From NCBI RefSeq assembly GCF_036898825.1, contig NZ_JARUND010000002.1, forward strand, positions 310,001-374,000: a stretch of DNA of 64,000 bases, read 5' to 3'. Positions 57,639-64,000 of the stretch are shown in pieces (positions within the stretch are counted from its first letter, which is position 1; the number at the start of each line of letters is the position of its first letter). The notes beneath the pieces are model-generated. The model saw only the letters and a program-made list of their open reading frames with translations, ran no database searches and was not told the origin of the DNA. Source of the DNA: Streptomyces sp. B21-083. GTDB taxonomy: Bacteria > Actinomycetota > Actinomycetes > Streptomycetales > Streptomycetaceae. A program made the position numbers and the translations under genes.

Positions 57639-57728
57639 CAGGGCCTCCGAAGGCTGCTGGATCGTCGATTGTCCAGCAACCCGACTTCATCGGGACAGGG
57701 CATACCAAAGGGTGCTCCAGCGGCGCCG

Positions 57729-57743
57729 ATATGATCGGCATAT
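57729..57743. promoter_or_regulatory. Short palindrome over the tetR start codon
   Basis: ATATG, ATCGG, CATAT: five-base perfect arms. The tetR ATG starts inside it at 57742, so a bound repressor would block its own translation or transcription start. It is AT-rich against a GC-rich background. Confidence 0.4.
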
Positions 57744-58410
57744 GGCGGCGACGAGACCTGACAAGCACCTGCGGGCGGATGCCGAACGCAACAGGCAGCG
57801 CATCATCGCCGCCGCCCGCCGGATCTTCGCCGACGAAGGGCTCGGCGTCTCGATGCGGCACATCGCCCAGTGTGCTGAGGTGGGAGAGCCGACGCTGCGG
57901 CGCCGGTTCCCCACGAAGGCGGACCTCGTGGCGGCGGTCTTCGAGGACAAGGCCAGGGCCTACGCCGACGCCGCCGCGAAGGCCCTGACCGAGCCGGACG
58001 CCTGGCACGGCTTCACCACGTACGTGGAAAGCGTGGCCGGCATGCAGCTCGGGGACCGCGGCTTCACCGAGGTCCTCACGATGACGTTCCCCAGGAGCAT
58101 CCGGCTCGAGAGAGAGCGCCGTCGCGCCTACGAGAACATCGGCATGCTGATCGCGCGCGCCAAGGCCGCGGGAGCCCTGCGGGAAGACTTCACACCCGAG
58201 GACATCATCCTGGTGCTCATCGCCCACGCGGGCATCGTGGCCGGTGGCGGCGATATCGCCGGGAAGCTCTCACCTCGGCTCATCGCCTACCTGCTGCAGG
58301 CGTTCGCCGCACCGGGCACCGCCCCTCTTCCCGCTGCGCCGACCATGACCGAGACCTACCGCGCCCTGCTGCGGATGCACGGGGACGACCGGGGCGCGGA
58401 AACCTCCTGA
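57742..58410 (+). CDS. TetR/AcrR family transcriptional regulator
   Basis: The protein has 222 aa. ATG 57742 is chosen because the HTH then starts at the usual position (LRADAERNRQRIIAAARRIF, ISQ-like AQCAEVGEPTLRRRFPTKAD). The ligand domain is helical with FPRSIRLERERRRAYENIGM. It lies upstream of the luciferase-like/F420-reductase pair on the same strand, 239 bases apart. A TGACGCA/TGCGTCA palindrome lies in that gap and may be its operator. Confidence 0.93.
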   Translation: MAATRPDKHLRADAERNRQRIIAAARRIFADEGLGVSMRHIAQCAEVGEPTLRRRFPTKADLVAAVFEDKARAYADAAAKALTEPDAWHGFTTYVESVAGMQLGDRGFTEVLTMTFPRSIRLERERRRAYENIGMLIARAKAAGALREDFTPEDIILVLIAHAGIVAGGGDIAGKLSPRLIAYLLQAFAAPGTAPLPAAPTMTETYRALLRMHGDDRGAETS

Positions 58411-58451
58411 CCCACGCGCCGCATGGCGGGCGCATCCACACCGACCTTAAC

Positions 58452-58467
58452 TGACGCAGGTGCGTCA
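58452..58467 (+). promoter_or_regulatory. Operator candidate upstream of the luciferase-like gene
   Basis: TGACGCA, GG, TGCGTCA is a perfect 7-base inverted repeat. The right half with its flank, TGCGTCACTTGAGGT, recurs at 58598 as TGCGTCACTTAGGT, next to an AT-rich AATATA that may be the -10 region. Two spaced sites suggest cooperative repression of the downstream pair. Confidence 0.6.
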
Positions 58468-58649
58468 CTTGAGGTAGCGTGAGATGGCGCAGTGCGGCGT
58501 AACGGTCAGGGTCGCGCCGAAAAAGCCCGACTTCAGCGGACACTCGCGAGGTCCCTCTCAGGTCTTCTCGACACCCACGCCTCAGAAGTGGAATATATGC
58601 GTCACTTAGGTCGTTGGCCCGGACGGACAGATACCCAGAAAGGCGGTGC

Positions 58650-59693
58650 ATGATGGAGATCGGCGCGTTCACGTTCGCCGACGTGGCGGTTGGCGAGGGC
58701 GTAGGGCCGGCCCAGCGCATTCCCGAGCTGCTGGAGGAGATCGCCCTCGCCGACGAGGTCGGGCTGGACGTGTTCGGTCTCGGCGAGCACCACCGGGCCG
58801 GGTTCGCGGCGCCGGCTCCGGCGGTGATCCTGGCGGCCGCGGCCGCCAGGACGTCGCGGATCCGCCTCACCAGCGCAGTGACGGTCCTGGGCTCGGACGA
58901 TCCGGTGCGGGTCTTCGAGCAGTTCACCGCCCTCGACCTGGTCTCCCGGGGACGGGCCGAAATCATGGCCGGGCGCGGCGCGCTGCCGGACTCGTTCCGG
59001 CTGTTCGGGCACGACATGGCCGACTACGACGCCCTGTTCGACGAGAAGCTGCGTCTTTTGCTGACGCTGCGTGAGCCCGAGCCCGTCACCTTCTCAGGAC
59101 AGTTCCGGCCCCCGCTGGACAACGAGCTCGTCCTGCCCCGGCCCGTGCAGGACCGGCTTCCGGTGTGGATCGGCGTCGGCGGCAGCCCCAACTCCGTCGT
59201 CCGCGCGGCATCCCTCGGCCTTCCGATGGCCCTGGGCACGGTGGGCGGCACGGCCGGGCACTTCGCGCCGATGGCCGAGCTCTACCGTGAGGCGACGGAG
59301 CACTACGGCCGCCCCCCGCAGCCGCTCGGCGTGACCCTGCACGGCTTCGTCGCCGACACCTCCCAGAAGGCGGCCGACATCTACTTCCCCGCCGACGCCG
59401 CGCTGTTCAACATGATTGGCGCCGAGCGGGGCGTGCCTCCCCTCACCCCTGCCGCCATGGCGGCGAAGAACGGCCCCGGCAGCATGTACGCGGTCGGCTC
59501 GCCCGGTCAGGTCATCGAGAAACTGCTGCACCAGCACGAGGTGCTGGGCCACCAGCGCACCATGCTGCAGCTCGCCGTCGGCCCCGTGAGCCACCTCGAC
59601 GCGATGCGCGCCATCGAACTGCTGGGCACCGAGGTCGCCCCAGTCGTCCGCGCGGAGGTCGCGCGCCGCGAGAGCGTCGAGGCGGTGCGATGA
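58650..59693 (+). CDS. LLM-class (luciferase-like) flavin-dependent oxidoreductase
   Basis: The protein has 347 aa from ATG 58650 (GAAAGGCGG upstream). TIM-barrel signature: GLDVFGLGEHHRAGFAAPAP, LTSAVTVLGSDDPVRVFEQF and RAEIMAGRGALPDSFRLFG. PVWIGVGGSPNSVVRAASLG is the flavin phosphate region. This branch uses FMNH2 or reduced F420. Overlap of four bases with a gene resembling NADPH:F420 reductase favours F420 supply, but the cofactor is not proven. Confidence 0.94.
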   Translation: MMEIGAFTFADVAVGEGVGPAQRIPELLEEIALADEVGLDVFGLGEHHRAGFAAPAPAVILAAAAARTSRIRLTSAVTVLGSDDPVRVFEQFTALDLVSRGRAEIMAGRGALPDSFRLFGHDMADYDALFDEKLRLLLTLREPEPVTFSGQFRPPLDNELVLPRPVQDRLPVWIGVGGSPNSVVRAASLGLPMALGTVGGTAGHFAPMAELYREATEHYGRPPQPLGVTLHGFVADTSQKAADIYFPADAALFNMIGAERGVPPLTPAAMAAKNGPGSMYAVGSPGQVIEKLLHQHEVLGHQRTMLQLAVGPVSHLDAMRAIELLGTEVAPVVRAEVARRESVEAVR

Positions 59694-60382
59694 ACACGGG
59701 CGCGGCCGTCGAGGTGCGGTCGGTGGGCATCATCGGTGCCGGCAAGGCCGGGGTGGCGATCGCCGGGCGGGCCCTGGCCGCGGGATACCGGGTCCACATC
59801 GCGGCTTCGGGTCCGACCGAGCGCACCGCGCTGGTCACCCGCATCGTGCTGCCCGGAGCTTTGGCGGTCACCGCCGAGGAACTGCCGGGCGTCTCCGACG
59901 TCATCTTCGTGTGCGTCCCTCTGAGGAAGTGGCGCACTCTCCCCGCCGACCTCTGGACGGGCCGCATCGTCGTCGATGTCATGAACTACTGGCCTCCCGC
60001 CGACGGCATCCTGCCCGAGTTCGAGACCTCGGAGCGGTCCTCCAGCGAGATCGTCCGGGACGGCTGGCCGGCTTCGGTCCGGCTGGTCAAGACGCTCAAC
60101 CACATCGGATACCACGACATCGAGGAGTGCGCCCGCCCCGCAGGGGCCCCGGACCGGGTGGCCCTGGGCATCGCGGGCGACGACCGCGCCGCGGTCGTCA
60201 CGGTGGCCGGGATCGTCGACGCCTTCGGCTTCGACCCCGTCGACGTCGGTGCGCTGGCAGCCGGTGCCGTTCTGCAGCCCGGCCGCGACCTCTTCGGCGC
60301 CCTGCTCGGCGGTGCCGCGTTCCAGGCCGCCCTTCAGGACGGCCGTCAACGAGAGAACCTCGCCGAGTGTTCCGCGGCCTGA
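59690..60382 (+). CDS. NADPH-dependent F420-reductase-like protein
   Basis: The protein has 230 aa; its ATG overlaps the stop of the preceding gene (ATGA). VGIIGAGKAGVAIAGRALAA is the dinucleotide loop, followed by YRVHIAASGPTER, where Ser/Thr-Arg residues suit NADP phosphate. SDVIFVCVPLRKWRTLP and IVVDVMNYWPPADG match F420-dependent NADP reductases, as does LVKTLNHIGYHDIEE. It would recycle reduced F420 for the upstream oxidoreductase, or act as an imine/ketoreductase-like relative. Confidence 0.88.
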   Translation: MNTGAAVEVRSVGIIGAGKAGVAIAGRALAAGYRVHIAASGPTERTALVTRIVLPGALAVTAEELPGVSDVIFVCVPLRKWRTLPADLWTGRIVVDVMNYWPPADGILPEFETSERSSSEIVRDGWPASVRLVKTLNHIGYHDIEECARPAGAPDRVALGIAGDDRAAVVTVAGIVDAFGFDPVDVGALAAGAVLQPGRDLFGALLGGAAFQAALQDGRQRENLAECSAA

Positions 60383-60383
60383 C

Positions 60384-60401
60384 GGCCACGTCGGCGTGGC
60401 C
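60384..60401 (+). terminator. Small hairpin after the F420-reductase-like gene
   Basis: GGCCACG, TCGG, CGTGGCC begins two bases past the stop: a perfect 7-base stem with a UUCG-like tetraloop. It is possibly a terminator or mRNA stabiliser. Confidence 0.45.
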
Positions 60402-60558
60402 GCGGTCGCCGGAAACCACCATGCAGCAGGAAGGCCCTCGACACGGCCTGGAACCAGGTTCGCCAAGACCGCGTGAGCGGCGGCCTTGGCTGTCCGACGC
60501 CGGCCCGTGACAGGCCGACCGTACCACTCACCAACCCTCGTTTCACCTAGGAGATATC

Positions 60559-61506
60559 ATGCGCGCGCTTCACATCCCGGCCGCCGGGGAGCAGCCCGTC
60601 CTCGCCGAACTGCCCACCCCCGAGGTCCCCGACGGGCATGTACTGATCAAGGTCGCGGCCGCCGGTCTCAACGCCCTCGACAACGTGATCGCGGGCGGTA
60701 TGGCGGCCGGCATGGCACAGCACGAATACCCGGTGGTGCTCGGCCGTGACGCTGCCGGCGTCGTCGAGCAGGTGGGCTCCGGCGTCGACCACGTCGCTCC
60801 CGGAGACGAGGTGATCGGACACATCCCGTTCGCCCCGCCCATCCAGGCAGGTGTCCTCGCGGAGTACGCGGTCCTGCCCGCCGCCAACGTCTGCGTCAAG
60901 CCCGCGGACCTCGACTTCGTGTCCGCCGCCGCACTCCCCCTGGCCGGTGCGGCCGCCCTGGCAGCCGTCGACGCCATCGACCCCCAGCCCGGGCAGACCG
61001 TCCTGGTCAACGGCGCCTCCGGCGGCGTCGGCTCCTACGCGGTGCAGCTACTGGCCGCGCGCGGTGCATCCGTTATGGCCACCGGCACCGCCGCCGACGC
61101 CGAGCGACTCAAGAAGCTCGGCGCCAAGACGGTCATCGACTTCACAGCCGGCTCCGTCGTCGACGCTGTCGAGGCGACCCACCCCGAGGGCATCGACGCG
61201 CTGGTCAACCTCGCCGGCTTCACCAAAGAGGACGTGCCCCTGGCCGCCATCCGCAAGGGCGGCAAAGTCGCCACCACGACCACGGCACCGGACGCGGACG
61301 CCCTCGCAGCCGCCGGCCTCACCGGCACCGCAGTCTTCGCCGCACCGGACACCCAGACCATCGCCTCGCTCGCCGAGCAGGCGGCCGCCGGCACCCTGAC
61401 CGTCCATGTCGCCACGGTACTGACCCTCCAGCAGGCCGCCGAGGGGCTCGCCACGATCGCCGCGGGCAAGGCCAGCGGAAAGATTGTCATACGGATCGAC
61501 CGCTAG
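60559..61506 (+). CDS. NADP-dependent quinone-oxidoreductase-like MDR protein
   Basis: The protein has 315 aa, ATG behind TAGGAG. GroES-like N-terminus: HVLIKVAAAGLNALDNVIAG and VVLGRDAAGVVEQVGSGVDH. Rossmann loop: VLVNGASGGVGSYAVQLLAA. No zinc ligands. It is similar in type but not close in sequence to the MDR protein at 20966. It may form part of the tetR-controlled group, though a 180-base gap with a hairpin precedes it. Confidence 0.93.
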   Translation: MRALHIPAAGEQPVLAELPTPEVPDGHVLIKVAAAGLNALDNVIAGGMAAGMAQHEYPVVLGRDAAGVVEQVGSGVDHVAPGDEVIGHIPFAPPIQAGVLAEYAVLPAANVCVKPADLDFVSAAALPLAGAAALAAVDAIDPQPGQTVLVNGASGGVGSYAVQLLAARGASVMATGTAADAERLKKLGAKTVIDFTAGSVVDAVEATHPEGIDALVNLAGFTKEDVPLAAIRKGGKVATTTTAPDADALAAAGLTGTAVFAAPDTQTIASLAEQAAAGTLTVHVATVLTLQQAAEGLATIAAGKASGKIVIRIDR

Positions 61507-61613
61507 GCAGAGCTGGCCACGACATCAACTACCCTGCGATGACCTGCGGTCTGCATCCCATCGGCGCGCAGGCGAGCGCCCCGTGCCCCCCATTCAACCG
61601 TGGTTGGCTGCGG

Positions 61614-62009
61614 TCAACAAAGGTCGATGCGGATGGTCAAGGGGCGCGCCGCGTCGTTCGTGGCCATTTCGACCGCCCGGCGTCCGGCCAGGCGGTACTT
61701 CTTGGCGTAAGCGGCATTGATGGCGTCGTGGGGTGCATCGGCTGCATCGTGGAAGGTGACGTCGTACACGAGGCTGCGGAAGGTGGCGGCGCGCACGATG
61801 CCGCGTGCTTGGATGCTGCCGACGCCGTTGGCGAGGGCTCTTCGGTACCAGCGCCCCGACGCGCTCATCGAGCGCACGTAGATGTCGTCTGCGACGACGA
61901 CGAAGCCGACCGGGACGAAACGGCTCGGGGTTCCGTCGGCGCGCTGCGGATTGATGTGCAGCAGACGGCACCTTGCGATGCGACGGAGGTCGCCGGCTGG
62001 CCAGGTCAT
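61614..62009 (-). CDS. DUF2255 family protein
   Basis: The protein has 131 aa; the start ATG 62009 overlaps the regulator's stop by four bases, which fixes it. MTWPAGDLRRIARCRLLHIN, GRWYRRALANGVGSIQARGI and AYAKKYRL match the DUF2255 pattern, which has a flavin-reductase-like split-barrel look. In related proteins nitroreductase or PPOX-like chemistry is supposed, but no activity is known to me. Translationally coupled to the MmyB-like regulator. Confidence 0.85.
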   Translation of the reverse strand: MTWPAGDLRRIARCRLLHINPQRADGTPSRFVPVGFVVVADDIYVRSMSASGRWYRRALANGVGSIQARGIVRAATFRSLVYDVTFHDAADAPHDAINAAYAKKYRLAGRRAVEMATNDAARPLTIRIDLC

Positions 62010-62893
62010 GCGCCGGCCCTCCCTTCTGCGGCGTCGCGTGCCGGTGTGGCCGCGATCCAGGAGCTGAGGATGCGGAACTTGTCCTGGGTGGGTGACCCGG
62101 GCGGGGCCGACCAGATGATGATCTGCTGGTCGGGGTCTCCGACCCATTGGAAGCCGTCCCAGTCCAGGGTGAGGTCGCCGAGTCCGGGGTGGCGGATGGT
62201 CTTGGTGCCGAACTCCTGGCGGCCGACGGGGCGGGCGGCCCACCACTGGCGGAACTGCGGGTCGGTGACGGACAGCTCGCCGACCAGGGCTGCGAGCCGA
62301 GGATCGGTGGGGTTGTCGGCGGCCTGAGTACGCAGCAGCGCGACGCCGGTGCGGGCCATGGCCTCCCAGGCCTCGTAGAAGTCCTTCATCCGGGGGTCGG
62401 TGAACAGCATCCGGACGTAGTTGCGCTCCTTGGGTGGCGTCTTGTCGACGTCGAGCAGAAGTGCCGCGGCGAGCGGGTTCCAGGCGAGGATGTCGAGGTA
62501 CTTGCCCACCACGAACGCCGGTGTGTCGGTCAACTGCTCCATGAGGCGCTGGATCTGCGGGCGCACCGGTGTCGAGCGGCGCCCCGGAGGGGTGCGCCGT
62601 CCGGCCTGCTGCACGAGGCTTTCGGCATAGGCGCGCTGATCGGGTGTGAGGCGCAGTGCGTCGGCGATGGCCGCGAGGACCGGTTCTGAAGGGGCGAGCC
62701 GTCCTTGCTCGATACGGGCGTAGTGGTCCTTGCTGATCGCCACCCGCGCCGCGACCTCCTCGCGCCGCAACCCGGACACACGACGGGTCCCCGGATCTCC
62801 CGGAGGCAGCCCCAGGTCGGCGGGGTCGAGTTCGCTGCGGCGCGCCTTCAAGAACTGGCCGAGCTCTTCCAGGTGCGGGGTTTTCGCTGTCAC
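62006..62893 (-). CDS. MmyB-like XRE family regulator 2
   Basis: About 295 aa if GTG 62893 is used; an ATG at 62944 would add 17 Pro/Thr-rich residues. HTH: LGQFLKARRSELDPADLGLP and EVAARVAISKDHYARIEQGR. MmyB ligand domain: DTPAFVVGKYLDILAWNPLA, NYVRMLFTDPRMKDFYEAWE and WDGFQWVGDPDQQIIIWSAP. It is highly similar to the regulator at 55010, so the pair is a recent duplication. It forms an operon with DUF2255 and probably the hydrolase upstream. Confidence 0.94.
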   Translation of the reverse strand: MTAKTPHLEELGQFLKARRSELDPADLGLPPGDPGTRRVSGLRREEVAARVAISKDHYARIEQGRLAPSEPVLAAIADALRLTPDQRAYAESLVQQAGRRTPPGRRSTPVRPQIQRLMEQLTDTPAFVVGKYLDILAWNPLAAALLLDVDKTPPKERNYVRMLFTDPRMKDFYEAWEAMARTGVALLRTQAADNPTDPRLAALVGELSVTDPQFRQWWAARPVGRQEFGTKTIRHPGLGDLTLDWDGFQWVGDPDQQIIIWSAPPGSPTQDKFRILSSWIAATPARDAAEGRAGA

Positions 62894-62980
62894 GTCTCTC
62901 ACTGCTTCTGGTGGCGTGCCCGGGACGGGTTGCGTCCCAGGCACGGCGCCGGTTGCGGGTCAGGTGAGCACCCGAAGGTG

Positions 62981-63889
62981 TCAGGCAGCCGGTCCCTCGG
63001 TGAGGTGGATGCGGAAGAACCTGGTCACGTTCGCGACAGCGTTGTCCATCTGCTTCGGCGAGTCGTAGTAGTCGTAGTGGTTTCCGTCAGACCACACGAG
63101 CTCCTTCTCGCCCTGAACAGCCTCGTAGAGCTTCTTGGCGTTCTCGGGCAGGGCGCTCTCGTCGGAGTGAACGACGATCGTCGGGGTCGTGATGGACGAC
63201 GCCTCGCTCAGCGCATCGAACGAGAGCCAGTTCGCCCACGATGAGACGTCGAGCTCGTTCTTGTACTGCGGAACGTTGCCCCGCGACTCGTTCTCGTAGT
63301 AGTCGAAAACACCCTCGAACGGGATGTAGTTGACCGCATCCTTGTCGCTCTCGCTGTAGACCGTGATGGTCGTCGCTTCGCCGGTCTCCTCGTACTTCTT
63401 CTTGGCCGCGGCCGCCTGCTCGCGACGCGCGGCCATGCCGTCCTCGCCGTAAGTGGCGGCGAACACGTCCTGGTTGACGAGGAATCCGGCAATCGTCGCC
63501 AGGCCCTTGACGCGTGAGTCCTGCGCGGCGAGGTGGGTCGCGTTGCTGGCCGAGGTGCAGACACCGACCATGCCCACGGCCTCCACGTAGGGGAGCTCGG
63601 TCAGGTAGGTGACCGCCGCGCGGAGGTCGCTGAGCTTCTCGGCGGGCGACTCGTACTGACGCGGCTGTCCTTCGCTCTCGCCGTAATGGGCGTAGTCGAA
63701 GCTGAGGGCGACGAAGCCCTGCTCGGCGAACTTCTCGGCGTAGGTACCCGCCATCTGCTCCTTGACCGAGGTGAACGAGCCCTGCACGATCACAGCCTGG
63801 TAGCGGCCGTTCTCATCGAACTCGTCCGGGGTGAACAGGTTGCCCACCAGGGTCAAACCGTCGCGGTCGAAGTTGATCTTGCGCTGCAC
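62981..63889 (-). CDS. Alpha/beta hydrolase (dienelactone-hydrolase-like), paralogue 3
   Basis: About 302 aa from GTG 63889, chosen for the GAGGAG site six bases upstream; ATG 63919 is possible but has no such site. Core: YQAVIVQGSFTSVKEQMAGT, ALSFDYAHYGESEGQPRQYE, GMVGVCTSASNATHLAAQD (nucleophile region) and WSDGNHYDYYDSPKQMDN (His). It resembles the hydrolase at 50999 most. The 55-base upstream element of the other two is not seen here, but the gene is only about 110 bases from the window edge. Its codon usage is slightly less extreme. Confidence 0.92.
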   Translation of the reverse strand: MQRKINFDRDGLTLVGNLFTPDEFDENGRYQAVIVQGSFTSVKEQMAGTYAEKFAEQGFVALSFDYAHYGESEGQPRQYESPAEKLSDLRAAVTYLTELPYVEAVGMVGVCTSASNATHLAAQDSRVKGLATIAGFLVNQDVFAATYGEDGMAARREQAAAAKKKYEETGEATTITVYSESDKDAVNYIPFEGVFDYYENESRGNVPQYKNELDVSSWANWLSFDALSEASSITTPTIVVHSDESALPENAKKLYEAVQGEKELVWSDGNHYDYYDSPKQMDNAVANVTRFFRIHLTEGPAA

Positions 63890-64000
63890 TTTGTTCTCCT
63901 CGGTCGGTTGCGTCTTCATCCGGGCTAACGGAAAACCGTTGCCGGTGAGGCTGACGGGGCGCCCATGCGGGTGCTCTCTGTCTGCGGGGCCGCAGGTCCG

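Noticed and set aside
61523..61560. Additional Tn end (CATCAACTACCC and GACCTGCGGT)
   Set aside because: Single weak half-site without the TGTGACC tip and without spaced repeats; considered chance.

Overview
The window is very GC-rich actinobacterial DNA and almost certainly Streptomyces. The evidence is the codon bias, frequent GTG starts, Tat and Sec secreted glycoside hydrolases with ricin-type lectin domains, an LAxTG sortase signal, MmyB-type XRE regulators, and many decayed IS copies typical of accessory chromosome arms. No tRNA, rRNA or CRISPR array was seen.

Layout. (1) 1-3.5 kb: end of an Old Yellow Enzyme gene, a TetR regulator, a hypothetical gene and a spermidine-synthase-like gene. 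(2) 3.5-30.5 kb: a 27 kb block bounded by matching inverted ends (left end at 3523, right end finishing at 30500) that look like Tn7-like transposon ends. It carries IS wreckage, a group II intron inserted antisense in an IS5-type transposase gene, a secreted arabinoxylan-degrading set (two GH43, two near-duplicate GH62, an SGNH esterase, a sortase-anchored glycosidase), a PadR/quinone-reductase/NTF2-like module with a perfect operator, and a stretch of pseudogenes. (3) 30.5-39 kb: a second left end lies three bases from the first element's right end. It is followed by a four-gene Wadjet (JetABCD/MksBEFG-type) anti-plasmid operon whose jetD carries an apparent one-base frameshift in the toprim motif. 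(4) 39-48.5 kb: a third left end, then a full Tn7-like transposition module: an unusual HTH-TniQ fusion, TnsA, TnsB, TnsC (4-base overlaps), a TniQ remnant and a second full TniQ. (5) 48.5-64 kb: an ATPase remnant, a broken DoxX gene, then chromosomal-type metabolic genes: alcohol dehydrogenase, three related alpha/beta hydrolases, a CocE-type hydrolase, a short-chain dehydrogenase, two MmyB-like regulators, TetR, a luciferase-like oxidoreductase overlapping an F420-reductase-like gene, and a quinone oxidoreductase.

How it works together. The transposition module is the probable mobiliser of the neighbouring ends, and the Wadjet operon is the probable defensive cargo. Three left ends in the same orientation plus one right end read as a tandem array of related Tn7-like elements, with the sugar-degradation island as cargo of the first. 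A 16-base palindrome (GTTCGATATATCGGAC type) precedes three of the arabinoxylan genes and suggests one shared regulator. In the right-hand part a 55-base promoter-region repeat precedes two hydrolase genes, and short palindromes sit at the TetR and luciferase-like genes.
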